Origin: Campylobacter concisus
Lineage (GTDB): Bacteria; Campylobacterota; Campylobacteria; Campylobacterales; Campylobacteraceae
Length of the DNA stretch: 64,000 bases
Assembly (NCBI RefSeq): GCF_015229955.1
Contig: NZ_JAAKYZ010000006.1
Location: 1 to 64,000 of the forward strand
Direction of reading: 5' to 3'
The stretch's first letter is position 1. Every line of letters starts with the position of its first letter. Below are positions 1 to 13,067 of this stretch, piece by piece. Below the pieces are notes generated by a model that was not told where the DNA came from, made no database searches, and worked only from the letters and a program-made list of their open reading frames with translations. The position numbers and the translations under genes are program-made.

Positions 1-203
1 TAACCCTCCTTCAAATTTTTAACGCAGTAAATGATAAAGAAAAACTTTTTAAGATCCACTCTGACTCACCTAAAGCCTGCCCGCTTGGTGGCAAGATCGA
101 AGGCCTCTTAACCAACCACTTCCTAAAAGCACAAGAAGCTTTAGAAAGTGAACTAAGAAGCATTACTTTACAAGATCTATTAGATGAACTTATTAATTTA
201 TAA
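1..203 (+). CDS. C-terminal end of an unrecognised protein (5' truncated)
   Basis: An open frame enters from the left edge and ends at TAA 201-203, giving about 66 residues that finish ...LLDELINL. The fragment is mostly charged and helical with a Cys-Pro-Leu-Gly-Gly stretch near the middle. I do not recognise the family. No gene follows it before the minus-strand gene ending at 351, and no clear terminator hairpin is visible. The reading frame could be fortuitous, but 66 sense codons at this AT content favour a real gene end. Confidence 0.5.
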   Translation, partial: TLLQIFNAVNDKEKLFKIHSDSPKACPLGGKIEGLLTNHFLKAQEALESELRSITLQDLLDELINL

Positions 204-350
204 AATTTAAAAGTAGGTAAACTAAGTTATAGAATTAAAAAGTGGGCAGATATATAAAAAACCAATCTATTTTATTTATTAGGAGCACCATGTACTCCTA
301 ACTATTTTTATATACTTTATGTAAGAATTTTTATAAATTTCTAGCTTTTA

Positions 351-797
351 TTACTCTTTGCTTTTCTCTTTTTTAGATTTACTCTTTTTCTCTGCTTTAT
401 CTTTTAGCTTTTCTTTCTTATCTTTTATCTCTTTTATACTATTATCTTTTGCACTATCTTTTTTCTCTTTTACTTCATCACTCTTTTTACTTGCTTTTTC
501 TTTTATCTCATTTTTTTTAGATTTTATTTTTGATTTTGTGTCATCTATCTTTGTAGTGCCTGATACTGATATATCTGATTTTAGATTTTCAAATGTCTTA
601 TCACCTATACCATTTACATTTTTTATGTCTTCTATTGAGTTAAATTTATTCGCTTTTCTATACTCTATTATTGCATCTGCCTTTGAAGAACCTATACCAT
701 CTAAGCTCATTAACTCTTCTTTTGTGGCGGTGTTTAAATTTATGGCTGCTAGTAATGTAGAAGCTGCTGCTAATAGTGAGAATATAATCTTTTTCAT
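351..797 (-). CDS. Secreted helix-hairpin-helix (ComEA-like) protein with Lys-rich tail
   Basis: The 148-residue product starts at ATG 797, chosen because AAAGGA lies just upstream and the signal peptide begins there (MKKIIFSLLAAASTLLAA). Residues ~20-75 form a helix-hairpin-helix pair: NLNTATKEELMSLDGIG followed by a second hairpin around NGIGDKTFENL. This is the fold of ComEA, which binds DNA without sequence specificity at the cell surface during natural transformation. The last ~70 residues are a low-complexity Lys/Ser/Glu/Asp tail with no hydrophobic segment. The HhH domain and export signal are visible; a role in DNA uptake is inferred, and the tail is unlike standard short ComEA proteins. 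The gene stands alone downstream of the rRNA operon. Confidence 0.8.
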   Translation of the reverse strand: MKKIIFSLLAAASTLLAAINLNTATKEELMSLDGIGSSKADAIIEYRKANKFNSIEDIKNVNGIGDKTFENLKSDISVSGTTKIDDTKSKIKSKKNEIKEKASKKSDEVKEKKDSAKDNSIKEIKDKKEKLKDKAEKKSKSKKEKSKE

Positions 798-1020
798 TTT
801 TGTCCTTTTTGGGTAAATTTGGGTTTGGAGTCTATCATATTTGGTGTTTTTAGTCAATATTCGTATAAAAGCATAAGCTAAAAGATATTTATAAATGTAA
901 AGATAAAAAGTCTGATTATTTAAAAATATAAATAAATGTAAGATTTGATATTTTGTTATAAATTAAAAAAATAATACTAAAAGAAGATTGTTTAGATAAA
1001 GAAGATTAAAAATTAACAAA

Positions 1021-1140
1021 GCCCGCAACGACCTACTTTTCCAACATCCCAGTAAGGGAGAGTATCATCAGCCAGGACGAGCTTAGCTTCTTGGTTCGAG
1101 ATGGAGCAAGGCGTTTCCTCGTCTGTATAGTCACGGGCAG
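1021..1140 (-). rRNA. rrf: 5S ribosomal RNA
   Basis: The reverse complement begins TGCCCGTGACTATACAGACG and ends GGTCGTTGCGGGC, so the terminal helix pairs and the length is near 120 nt. It lies at the 3' end of the rRNA operon, about 120 bp after the 23S gene. Exact ends are good to a few bases. Confidence 0.93.
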
Positions 1141-1259
1141 TGTTAAATAAAAGATATATCATATAAATCTCTTATTTAACACTACTTGATAAAGTTAAAA
1201 GTCATAAACAAAGTTTTATAAAAACATATCTTATTAAGTTTTTATCCTTAACAAGGAAG

Positions 1260-4190
<2,931 letters not shown>

Positions 4191-4501
4191 ATTCTAATTC
4201 GCATCACTTCCTTGTTAAAGATAACTTTATGTTACTATATTTAAATTCTAGCTCTCAAGACGGAAAGCATTGACTACTATTTAGATAAGTTTTAAATCCT
4301 AAATAGATTGTGATGTCAAACTTTTGCATTAAATGCAAAGAGAATAGAAATTTAAATCTTTAACAAGTCCTGTAAAATTGTTTTTAAAACTTGCTTGTGA
4401 CTATTAACAATATTAATTAAAAGAACATTTAGACAAAAGTCTAATTAGAAAGTTTAATTTTTAAGCTCTCTAATTAGACTTAATATAGTTAAACTATTTT
4501 A
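4191..4501 (-). other. rRNA spacer between tRNA-Ala and 23S
   Basis: About 310 bp of AT-rich transcribed spacer. It holds no tRNA, no open frame and no mobile element that I can see. It should carry the processing stems for the 5' side of 23S. Confidence 0.7.
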
Positions 4502-4577
4502 TGGTGGAGAATAGCGGGATCGAACCGCTGACCTCCTGCGTGCAAAGCAGGCGCTCTCCCAGCTGAGCTAATTCCCC
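4502..4577 (-). tRNA. tRNA-Ala (UGC)
   Basis: The reverse complement is a 76-nt cloverleaf starting GGGGAATTAGCTCAGC, with anticodon TGC, the T-loop GGTTCGATCCC and an encoded CCA end. It lies in the 16S-23S spacer, 12 bp after tRNA-Ile. Confidence 0.97.
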
Positions 4578-4589
4578 AATTAAATTCTC

Positions 4590-4666
4590 TGGTGGGCCTA
4601 ACAAGACTTGAACTTGTGACCTCACCCTTATCAGGGGTGCACTCTAACCAGCTGAGCTATAGGCCC
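4590..4666 (-). tRNA. tRNA-Ile (GAU)
   Basis: The reverse complement is a 77-nt cloverleaf starting GGGCCTATAGCTCAGC, with anticodon GAT, the T-loop GTTCAAGTC and an encoded CCA end. In transcript order it precedes tRNA-Ala. Confidence 0.97.
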
Positions 4667-4760
4667 CTATAGGTCTATCAATCTTTCAAAACTAAACAAG
4701 GATGATTGAGAATATCTTTCTTATAGATATCTTGTGAGAGAATATCTATATGTACTCTAG

Positions 4761-6271
<1,511 letters not shown>

Positions 6272-6361
6272 AATTACCTAGCAAAATTTATTTGATAGGA
6301 TTTTATTATGAAGTTTTTAATCAAAAAAACTTTTAGTTTTATTTATTAGTTTGTCTAATCT

Positions 6362-6374
6362 ATTATAAATTATA
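6362..6374 (-). promoter_or_regulatory. Candidate rRNA operon promoter -10 region
   Basis: Two adjacent minus-strand TATAAT hexamers (6362-6367 and 6369-6374) lie about 95 bp before the 16S 5' end in a strongly AT-rich leader. No good -35 box is visible, as is usual for Campylobacter sigma-70 promoters. The position is right for the rRNA promoter, but which hexamer is used is not known. Confidence 0.5.
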
Positions 6375-6536
6375 AAATAATAGACTGGCTCAATCGATCA
6401 CTTGTTTAGATTTCAAAGATTGACTAATAGTTTAACAATTGTAAGTTAAAAGAACTTTCTGCTCTGCGTTTTGCAAAACAGAAAGTGAAGTATATAGAAG
6501 TGATGCTTAAATGCAGATAAAAATCAGGCTAATTTT

Positions 6537-7877
6537 TTAAAAACCCATAAAGAAATTTTGAAGTCCAACTTTTCCATTAAATATAATATCTTTTTTGTTT
6601 GGATCATATTTAAATTCACTTATTACTTTTTTGTCCTCTTCTTTAAAATATCCAGTAGATATCAAAGTAGGCTCAACAAAAGCTACTTCTGGCACTAATG
6701 TATCAAAAAAATTCGCTAGACTTTCGTCGACGCTTATTTTTCCACTAAGAGATAATTTATCAAAAATTTCTGACTGATTTGTTCCCTTTTTAAAGCCATT
6801 TACTGCTGCATCCAAATTTAGCTTTAAAGCCTTATCTCCTTTTTTAAAGCTTAATGTATCTATTTTTATGCTTGGATTCTTTTCTAAGATTTGATCTATT
6901 ATCTCATCAAAATTTAATCCAGCTAAAACATTATAATTTTCTTCATTATTTAAATTATTAAGCTTGTCTAATACATTATTTAATGCAGGCACATTGATAT
7001 TTGCGATTTTGCTATCAAAGACAAAATCTGTATATTTTACTTTATCAACTGCTACTATACCTATTTTTATAACATCGTCCGATCTTCCAAGATCATTTGA
7101 GATTTCAAATTTTGAGTCATACTTAAAGTCATCTATCAAAATATTACTTATATCATTAGATGCGAAAGACACCCTTTTAAATTTAACTTTTGCTAGATAA
7201 GGTACAAGCTGACTCTCTAAAATTTTTGAAATCTTAACTGGCTCTTTATAGCTTGAGTCAATATAAAACCCTTCGATATTTAGATCAACTTTGTTGTACT
7301 CACTAAAATCTTTCAAAACAATCTTATCTGCTTCAATTTTTAAGCTGTTTATACTATCTTTTGAATCAAGCGTCATACCAATCTTTATATCTTTTGTATT
7401 AACGGCAGTTTTCTGCTTATCGTTAAATTCAATATTACTAAATTTAATATCCACATCTTTATCGCCAGTTAGGCTGACTTTTGTTTTAGTTGTTGCAATG
7501 ACATTTGAACCCATAAATGTTGCGATAATATTTTTAATCATATCGTTTTGAATAGAAATTTTTGAGTCTATTTCAAAGCCATCTATAAAAGCAAGCGCTG
7601 TATGAGAAATTTCATTTTCTACTTTAAAAACCAAATCCTCATTTACATTTTTACCAAATATATTTTCCAAAAGATCTTTTGAAACACTAAAATCAAATGA
7701 TCCTTTTGAACCAAAAAAACCTTTTTTGTAATTGTTATTAGAAATTTTAAAGCCCTTAATATTGTTTAGATCATTCACTATCCTTTGATAGTTTTTCTCC
7801 ACCTCATTTGAAGCAAAATAAACCGCTCCAATGGCCACCACGATAACCACGATTAAAGCAGATATCACCTTTTTCAT
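6537..7877 (-). CDS. DUF945 (YdgA-like) family protein
   Basis: The 446-residue product starts at ATG 7877, where AAAGGAG precedes MKKVISALIVVIVVAIGAVYF, an uncleaved N-terminal membrane anchor. The rest is a long, mostly beta-rich extracytoplasmic domain with FFGSKGSF near residue 55, typical of DUF945 proteins such as E. coli YdgA. The role of this family is not established. It overlaps the upstream dedA-like gene by 4 bp (ATGA), so the two are translationally coupled. It sits at the distal end of a minus-strand set (SYLF, DedA, DUF945). Family call is fairly sure; function unknown. Confidence 0.8.
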   Translation of the reverse strand: MKKVISALIVVIVVAIGAVYFASNEVEKNYQRIVNDLNNIKGFKISNNNYKKGFFGSKGSFDFSVSKDLLENIFGKNVNEDLVFKVENEISHTALAFIDGFEIDSKISIQNDMIKNIIATFMGSNVIATTKTKVSLTGDKDVDIKFSNIEFNDKQKTAVNTKDIKIGMTLDSKDSINSLKIEADKIVLKDFSEYNKVDLNIEGFYIDSSYKEPVKISKILESQLVPYLAKVKFKRVSFASNDISNILIDDFKYDSKFEISNDLGRSDDVIKIGIVAVDKVKYTDFVFDSKIANINVPALNNVLDKLNNLNNEENYNVLAGLNFDEIIDQILEKNPSIKIDTLSFKKGDKALKLNLDAAVNGFKKGTNQSEIFDKLSLSGKISVDESLANFFDTLVPEVAFVEPTLISTGYFKEEDKKVISEFKYDPNKKDIIFNGKVGLQNFFMGF

Positions 7878-8440
7878 GCTTTTCTCCTTTTTGTAATATG
7901 TTGTAAAAAAAACCAAATTCCAAGCAACAAACAAACCATAGCAAGAGGCATAATATATCCATGCTCGCCAAGATAGTCGCTTGCACCTACAAAATAATCA
8001 CCCGCTTTAAAGCTAGCAAATCCGATAATGACCGCCCAAAGTACTGACGAGATCAAATTTATAATGCTAAATTTATAAAATGAATACTTCGTAAGTCCAA
8101 GCGCGATAGGAACCAAAGTTTTAACTCCGTAGATAAATTTTTTGATAAATATTATCTTATCGCCGTGTTTTTTGGCCAAAATTCCTGCATAAGCAAGCTT
8201 TCTTTTATGATTTTTGATATAAGGCATAAGTGAGTTTTTATTAAATCTTGCGACATAAAAAATTAACGTGTCGCCGATTGTATTTGCCACAGCAGCGACA
8301 ATTATACTAAGAGTGATATCCATCTTACCGGCAAAACTTAAAATTCCAGCGGCGATTAATGCAACCATGCCGCCACCAAGGCTATAAAAAAACAATACAA
8401 TATAGCCGTATGTTGAAACTGAGTTTATGATATCTTGCAT
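7874..8440 (-). CDS. DedA family inner-membrane protein
   Basis: The 188-residue protein has about five hydrophobic segments. DedA-family features are visible: the SLGGGMVALIAAGILSFAG loop after the first segment and FIKKFIYGVKTLVPIALG in the second reentrant region (F/Y-x-R/K-x3-PG-like block). DedA/VTT-fold proteins are implicated in moving undecaprenyl phosphate or other lipids across the inner membrane and in envelope homeostasis. Start ATG overlaps the preceding SYLF stop codon by 1 bp. It is shorter than E. coli DedA (219 aa) but within family range. The exact substrate cannot be told from sequence. Confidence 0.88.
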   Translation of the reverse strand: MQDIINSVSTYGYIVLFFYSLGGGMVALIAAGILSFAGKMDITLSIIVAAVANTIGDTLIFYVARFNKNSLMPYIKNHKRKLAYAGILAKKHGDKIIFIKKFIYGVKTLVPIALGLTKYSFYKFSIINLISSVLWAVIIGFASFKAGDYFVGASDYLGEHGYIMPLAMVCLLLGIWFFLQHITKRRKA

Positions 8441-9036
8441 TAATCTCCTAAAAGTTTAGATGCAGAGGCTATTAGCTGTTCATAGGCATAGCCACTTTGC
8501 TTTAAAATTTCTTCCCTTGCACTGATGACTGCTCCACCAAAGCTAGCTCCCGCAAAGAAACCATCATTTGCGGCATATGCGTAAATATCACTTGAAAATT
8601 TAAAATCGCTTACTTTACTGTAATTGCGTCCAATGTCACCAAAAGCTACTGAAAGCTTTGTATCAAGCGTGATCTTGGCATCTTTAATATCGTGGATAAT
8701 GCTATCTTTAAATATAAAAAGCACAAGCGAACTATCTTCATAACCAAGCTGTATACCGATGCTACCGCCACTTATGCTAACTGGTAAAATTTCACTTGGC
8801 GAGTTAATGTTACCAACAACCATAATGCCATCTCCACCCATACCACCAACTACAAAACCGACCTTTTTAACACTTGGAAAGATGATCGTCGCTTTTGACT
8901 GCTCGATTAGCTCTTTTATAGGAGCGTTTCTAGCGCCTCTCATAGTTGTTATAAACGAGTTTGCCGAGTCCAGCACAAGCTCCTCGCTGGCAAAGCCAAG
9001 TGAGAAAAATAATAAAATTGAAAAAAGAAATTTCAT
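8440..9036 (-). CDS. SYLF-domain lipid-binding protein, copy 1
   Basis: The 198-residue product has a signal peptide (MKFLFSILLFFSLGFA) followed by a SYLF/Ysc84 domain: ATIIFPSVKKVGFVVGGMGGDGIMV, then SISGGSIGIQLGYEDSSLVLFIF and a glycine-rich FFAGASFGGAVIS near the end. SYLF domains bind phosphoinositides in eukaryotes; bacterial members are exported and of unknown role. It is the promoter-proximal gene of a coupled trio with DedA and DUF945, which points to an envelope function. A diverged second copy lies at 18616-19278. Confidence 0.85.
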   Translation of the reverse strand: MKFLFSILLFFSLGFASEELVLDSANSFITTMRGARNAPIKELIEQSKATIIFPSVKKVGFVVGGMGGDGIMVVGNINSPSEILPVSISGGSIGIQLGYEDSSLVLFIFKDSIIHDIKDAKITLDTKLSVAFGDIGRNYSKVSDFKFSSDIYAYAANDGFFAGASFGGAVISAREEILKQSGYAYEQLIASASKLLGD

Positions 9037-9045
9037 ATTTTGCCG

Positions 9046-10599
9046 TTATTTTGCAAAATCAACAGCGCGAGTCTCTCTGATGACGCTTACTTTTATCTCA
9101 CCAGGATACTGCACCTTGCTCTCGATCTCTTGAGCTATCTCTTTTGCTACAAGTACGGCCTCATCGTCGTTTATGAGCTTGGCATTTGCAATGACGCGAA
9201 TTTCACGGCCAGCGTTGATCGCATAAGCTTGCTTGATGCCATCTTTGCTTTTTGCGATATTTTCGATTTCTTCGACACGCTTTAAGAAGCTCTCAAGCAC
9301 CTCACGCCTTGCACCTGGACGAGCCGCACTTAGTGCGTCAGCTGCGCAAACAGCCGCACTTTCTATACTTGTTGCCTCTTCGTGGCCGTGGTGAGCATAG
9401 ATGGCGTTAATGACTACTGGATGCTCTTTATAGCGTTTACAAATTTCTGCTCCAAGATCAACGTGACTGCCCTCGTACTCGTGAGTTAGCGCCTTACCGA
9501 TATCGTGAAGTATGCCAGCTCTTTTTGCAAGCTTCTCATCTCCACCACACTCAGCTGCGATGATACCAGCAAGGTGAGCTACTTCAAGGCTGTGAGCCAA
9601 GGCATTTTGACCGTAGCTCGCTCTAAATTTAAGCTTGCCTATTAGTTTTACGATCTCTGGATGAATTTTATTTAGACCAAGATCCATGACGATGTTTTCG
9701 CCCTCTTCTTGTATGCTTTGCTCAAATTCTTCAGTCACTTTCTTGTGAAGATCTTCTATCCTCGCAGGCTGGATTCTTCCATCCTCTACCAAAAGCTCGA
9801 TCACTCTTGTTGCGATCGCACGTCTGTAAAGGTTAAAGCTGCTTAAGATGATCGCATGTGGTGTGTCATCAATGATAATATCAACGCCAAGCACCATTTC
9901 AAGGGTCTTGATGTTACGTCCCTCTTTGCCAATGATCCTACCTTTTAGCTCATCGTTTTTAATATTTACGACATTTATCAGACGCTCAGCCGCAAATTCT
10001 CCAGCAAATCTCGACGTAGCCTGCGCCAAAATGTAATTAACCCTCTTTTTAGCCTCTCTTTTGGCTTCTTCTTCGTATTTTCTGACTATGTGAGCAATAT
10101 CCGCACGAGACTTCTCCTCGACCTTTTTAAGTACGACCTCTTTTGCCTCTTCTTCTGTTAAGCCAGCAGCATGCTCAAGCACTCTTATCGCTTCTTCTAC
10201 CTTGTTTTGATAAGTCGCTTTTAAATTTAAGCCCTCTTCGTAAGTTATCTTTGCGTCTTGCTTATCCTTTTCAAAAAGCTCTTTACTTTCGTTTAAAAGC
10301 TCTTGCTCATTTAGCAAAATTTTCTCTTTTTTGGCTAGTTCATCAAATTTACTTGCATACTCTTTTTGAAGCTTTGTCGTCTTGTCATCGTATTTTTTTT
10401 TAGCCTCAAATTCAGCCTCTTGTACTGAAATTTTAGAATTTTTAAGCGTTAGTTCAGCTTCGTATTCTATTGCTTTTGCTTTTGCTTTTGCTTGTTCTAA
10501 GAAGATGTTGTAGTTTGCATCATTTATCTTTTTAGCGTATAGATACCCTGCTCCAACGCCCGCCACACCGGCTCCTAAGCCTATTAAAACCTCTATCAT
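9046..10599 (-). CDS. rny: Ribonuclease Y
   Basis: The 517-residue membrane-anchored endoribonuclease initiates mRNA decay. Visible in order: an N-terminal membrane helix (IGLGAGVAGVGAGYLYA), a long Lys/Glu/Ala coiled coil (~30-200), a KH domain with GRIIGKEGRNIKTLE, and an HD domain with HSLEVAHLAG, AGILHDIGKAL and a downstream His-Asp pair (GSHVDLG). Length matches the family (~520). Its start overlaps the 3' end of the upstream cyclo-ligase gene by 68 bp, and the SYLF gene follows 9 bp downstream. C. jejuni has the same rny/fcl neighbourhood. Confidence 0.97.
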   Translation of the reverse strand: MIEVLIGLGAGVAGVGAGYLYAKKINDANYNIFLEQAKAKAKAIEYEAELTLKNSKISVQEAEFEAKKKYDDKTTKLQKEYASKFDELAKKEKILLNEQELLNESKELFEKDKQDAKITYEEGLNLKATYQNKVEEAIRVLEHAAGLTEEEAKEVVLKKVEEKSRADIAHIVRKYEEEAKREAKKRVNYILAQATSRFAGEFAAERLINVVNIKNDELKGRIIGKEGRNIKTLEMVLGVDIIIDDTPHAIILSSFNLYRRAIATRVIELLVEDGRIQPARIEDLHKKVTEEFEQSIQEEGENIVMDLGLNKIHPEIVKLIGKLKFRASYGQNALAHSLEVAHLAGIIAAECGGDEKLAKRAGILHDIGKALTHEYEGSHVDLGAEICKRYKEHPVVINAIYAHHGHEEATSIESAAVCAADALSAARPGARREVLESFLKRVEEIENIAKSKDGIKQAYAINAGREIRVIANAKLINDDEAVLVAKEIAQEIESKVQYPGEIKVSVIRETRAVDFAK

Positions 10600-11164
10600 T
10601 TATTCCTCTTTTTATATAATTTTTATTTGGGGTTATATAAAAGTCTGCTACCGCGTCTTGTGTATTTGAAAGCACATCTTTGGTATAAAAGTCTTTTATC
10701 TCAAGAAAAACTATCCGTTTTGGCTTAATAGGCAAAGAGTCAAAAAATCTATCATAAAATCCTTTTCCATGCCCTATCCTAGCCATAGCTCCATCAACCC
10801 CAATCGCTGGAACTACTGCCATATCAAGTCTAACATTATTCATTTTTTTGCCAGATGGCTGTCTGACGTTAAATTTATAAGTTATAAATGGCAGTCGCAA
10901 TCTTACCATCTTTAAGCTAAGACCTACCATAAAAGGGGCAAAAATTTCACATTTACGTGATAAATTTCGCCTTATTTTAAGCACATCGACTTCGTAGTTA
11001 AGTGGCAAATAAAACAATACTTTCTTAGAATTTGTAAAATTTATCAATTTCAAAAGCGTTTTTGTAGCTTTATAGTGCGAGCATTTGGCCTTAAATTTAG
11101 TAAGTTTTATCAAATTTGCTCTTGCATTTTTTCTAAATTCATTTTTTTCTAAATTAACGCTCAT
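10532..11164 (-). CDS. 5-formyltetrahydrofolate cyclo-ligase
   Basis: The 210-residue enzyme converts 5-formyl-THF to 5,10-methenyl-THF using ATP, salvaging folate in the cytoplasm. The start was set at ATG 11164 (MSVNLEKNEFRKNAR); sequence upstream of it is non-coding and contains the divergent promoter. Family features are the N-terminal FRKNARANL basic segment, LPLNYEVDVL, and VVPAIGVDGAMARIGHGKGFYDRF, the conserved nucleotide/folate-binding block. The final ~25 residues are read from the start of rny in another frame and look non-conserved. The overlap (68 bp) suggests translational coupling. Confidence 0.92.
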   Translation of the reverse strand: MSVNLEKNEFRKNARANLIKLTKFKAKCSHYKATKTLLKLINFTNSKKVLFYLPLNYEVDVLKIRRNLSRKCEIFAPFMVGLSLKMVRLRLPFITYKFNVRQPSGKKMNNVRLDMAVVPAIGVDGAMARIGHGKGFYDRFFDSLPIKPKRIVFLEIKDFYTKDVLSNTQDAVADFYITPNKNYIKRGINDRGFNRLRSRCGGRWSRVSIR

Positions 11165-11180
11165 TTTATGCTCTTTCTTG

Positions 11181-11186
11181 TATAAT
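11181..11186 (+). promoter_or_regulatory. -10 box for the thioredoxin/ftsY/radA operon
   Basis: A perfect TATAAT lies 28 bp before ATG 11214 and is preceded by a T-rich stretch, as in Campylobacter sigma-70 promoters. It sits in the short gap between divergent genes. Confidence 0.7.
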
Positions 11187-11213
11187 CCTGAAATCTTATT
11201 CAAAAGGAAATTT

Positions 11214-11846
11214 ATGACATTAAAACGAGCAATTATAACATCACTTTGCATTTTTGCATTTTTTGGATGCGGCGACGAGAACAAGCAAAAAAAAGAGCAA
11301 AATACAAGCGAACAAACGCAAGGCAAAATTTTAGATAAAAATGCTAGCAAAGATGAAAATTTAAGCAAAGACTCACTCACTCCAAAAATGAGTGAAAATG
11401 CCCAAGATAGCGAGATAAAAGAGATAAATCTAAAGCTGCTAAGTGGAGCAACTATGCAGATTACAAAAAGAAGCAATGGCTTTGATGTAAAAGATGGCAA
11501 AAAAGCGACACTTTACGTATTTTTCGCCACTTGGTGCCCTCCTTGCAAGGCTGAGATCCCTCACCTAAACAACCTAAGCGAGAAATTTAAAAACGAGCTA
11601 GATATCGTTGGTGTGCTACTTGAAGACAAAAGTGAAGATGAAGTAAAAGATTTTGCTCAAAAATATAAAATAAAATATGAAGTCGCAGTTGGCGAAGGAA
11701 ATTTTTTATTTGAAAAAGCAATGGGTGGCATAAAAGGCTTGCCTGCGTCAGCACTTTTTAAAGCAAATGGCGACTACGTTCAAGGCTACATCGGTCTTGT
11801 GCCTGAAGAGATGCTTGAAAATGACATAAATAGGGCAACAAAATAA
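11214..11846 (+). CDS. TlpA-like thioredoxin lipoprotein
   Basis: The 210-residue product starts at ATG 11214, with AAAGGAAA upstream. A lipobox-like signal (CIFAFFGCGDEN) predicts lipid attachment at Cys, followed by a ~60-residue polar linker. The thioredoxin fold carries FATWCPPCKAEIPHL, the TlpA/ResA-type CPPC active site, and a cis-Pro region GIKGLPASALF. It should act in the periplasm as a thiol reductant or isomerase, for example in cytochrome c maturation. It is the first gene of a plus-strand operon whose next gene, ftsY, overlaps its stop by 1 bp. Redox role is from the family; the specific substrate is unknown. Confidence 0.9.
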   Translation: MTLKRAIITSLCIFAFFGCGDENKQKKEQNTSEQTQGKILDKNASKDENLSKDSLTPKMSENAQDSEIKEINLKLLSGATMQITKRSNGFDVKDGKKATLYVFFATWCPPCKAEIPHLNNLSEKFKNELDIVGVLLEDKSEDEVKDFAQKYKIKYEVAVGEGNFLFEKAMGGIKGLPASALFKANGDYVQGYIGLVPEEMLENDINRATK

Positions 11847-12712
11847 TGCTTGATTTTCTAAAAAAAGGCCTTGAGAAGACTTTTGGAGCGATAAGCTCAG
11901 CGAAGAAGTCAAAAAAGATAGACAAAGAAAGCTTAGAAGAAATTTTACTTGAGGCCGACGTAGCTTACGCGATCGTGGAAGAAATTTTATACTACTTACC
12001 GCCACAAGATGAAGTGAGCAGAGCTGATCTTAGGCGCGTTATGAGTAGCTATTTTATCTACGAAAATGAGCGTGTGATCGAGCCTGATAAGCCATTTGTC
12101 GATCTTATCCTCGGCGTAAATGGTGCTGGTAAGACGACAACCATCGCAAAGCTAGCAAATTTATATAAAAATAATGGCAAAAGCGTTATTTTGGGCGCTT
12201 GTGATACATTTAGAGCTGGAGCGATCGAGCAGCTCCGCCAGTGGTCAATTAGACTAAATGTGCCAATAGTCGCCACACAGCAAGGGCATGATCCTTCGGC
12301 TGTTGCTTACGATACGATCAGCTCAGCCCTTGCAAAAGGTATCGACCGAGTCATCCTTGACACAGCCGGCAGACTTCAAAACCAGACAAATTTAGCAAAC
12401 GAGTTAGAAAAGATCGTTCGTATTAGCAAAAAGGCTTACGAAAAGGCACCTCACCGAAAAATTTTGATTCTTGATGGTACGCAAGGTAACGCCGGAGTTG
12501 CGCAAGCGAAAGCATTTAACGATATTGTCTCGCTTGATGGTGTCATCATCACAAAGCTTGATGGTACCGCAAAGGGTGGAGCGCTATTTGGCGTGGCAAG
12601 AGAGCTTGAGCTACCTATATTTTATATAGGCGTTGGCGAGAGCATGGATGATATCATCAAATTTAATCCAGACGAGTTTTTAGACGAGCTAATGGACGCC
12701 ATTTTTGAGTAG
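11846..12712 (+). CDS. ftsY: Signal recognition particle receptor FtsY
   Basis: The 288-residue SRP-receptor GTPase docks ribosome-SRP complexes at the membrane. Visible are the N domain (four-helix, ~1-90), G1 GVNGAGKTTTIAKLA, the DTFRAGAIEQL insertion-box motif, G3 DTAGRL and G4 TKLDGTAKGG, and the C-terminal ELPIFYIGVGE. There is no long acidic A domain, so this is the short form seen in many Campylobacterota. Start overlaps the preceding stop by 1 bp. Confidence 0.97.
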   Translation: MLDFLKKGLEKTFGAISSAKKSKKIDKESLEEILLEADVAYAIVEEILYYLPPQDEVSRADLRRVMSSYFIYENERVIEPDKPFVDLILGVNGAGKTTTIAKLANLYKNNGKSVILGACDTFRAGAIEQLRQWSIRLNVPIVATQQGHDPSAVAYDTISSALAKGIDRVILDTAGRLQNQTNLANELEKIVRISKKAYEKAPHRKILILDGTQGNAGVAQAKAFNDIVSLDGVIITKLDGTAKGGALFGVARELELPIFYIGVGESMDDIIKFNPDEFLDELMDAIFE

Positions 12713-13067
12713 GGTAAAATTTCTTAGTAAAATTTGCTTTTTCGCTGCTCTTTTGGCAATTGATTTTCTTGCATTTACTCCAAAATCTCCTACTATCATC
12801 GAAAATTCGTGGGATAAAGCTAACCATTTTTTAGCTTTTTTCGTCCTTTATATACTGCTCTACCTTGGCTATGAGTTTAAAATTTTAAAAAATTTAGCCC
12901 TACTTTTAGCCTTTGGTGTGCAAATAGAGCTCGTTCAGGCGTTTTTACCAAATAGGGAATTTAGCTTGCTTGACATCGTGGCTGACATGATCGGAGCGGC
13001 TTTTGGAGTGATAGTAGTTGAAATTTTAAAAAGGATAATTTATGGCAAAAGCAAAGCCAGTTTTTGA
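12705..13067 (+). CDS. VanZ-like membrane protein
   Basis: The 120-residue protein probably starts at TTG 12705 inside the end of ftsY. It has three to four membrane helices and the VanZ-type signature DKANHFLAFFVLY ... QIELVQAFLPNREFSLLDIVADMIGAAFG. VanZ in enterococci lowers teicoplanin susceptibility, but most VanZ-like proteins have no known role. It overlaps ftsY by 8 bp and radA by 26 bp, so all three are likely translated together. Confidence 0.82.
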   Translation: MSRVKFLSKICFFAALLAIDFLAFTPKSPTIIENSWDKANHFLAFFVLYILLYLGYEFKILKNLALLLAFGVQIELVQAFLPNREFSLLDIVADMIGAAFGVIVVEILKRIIYGKSKASF

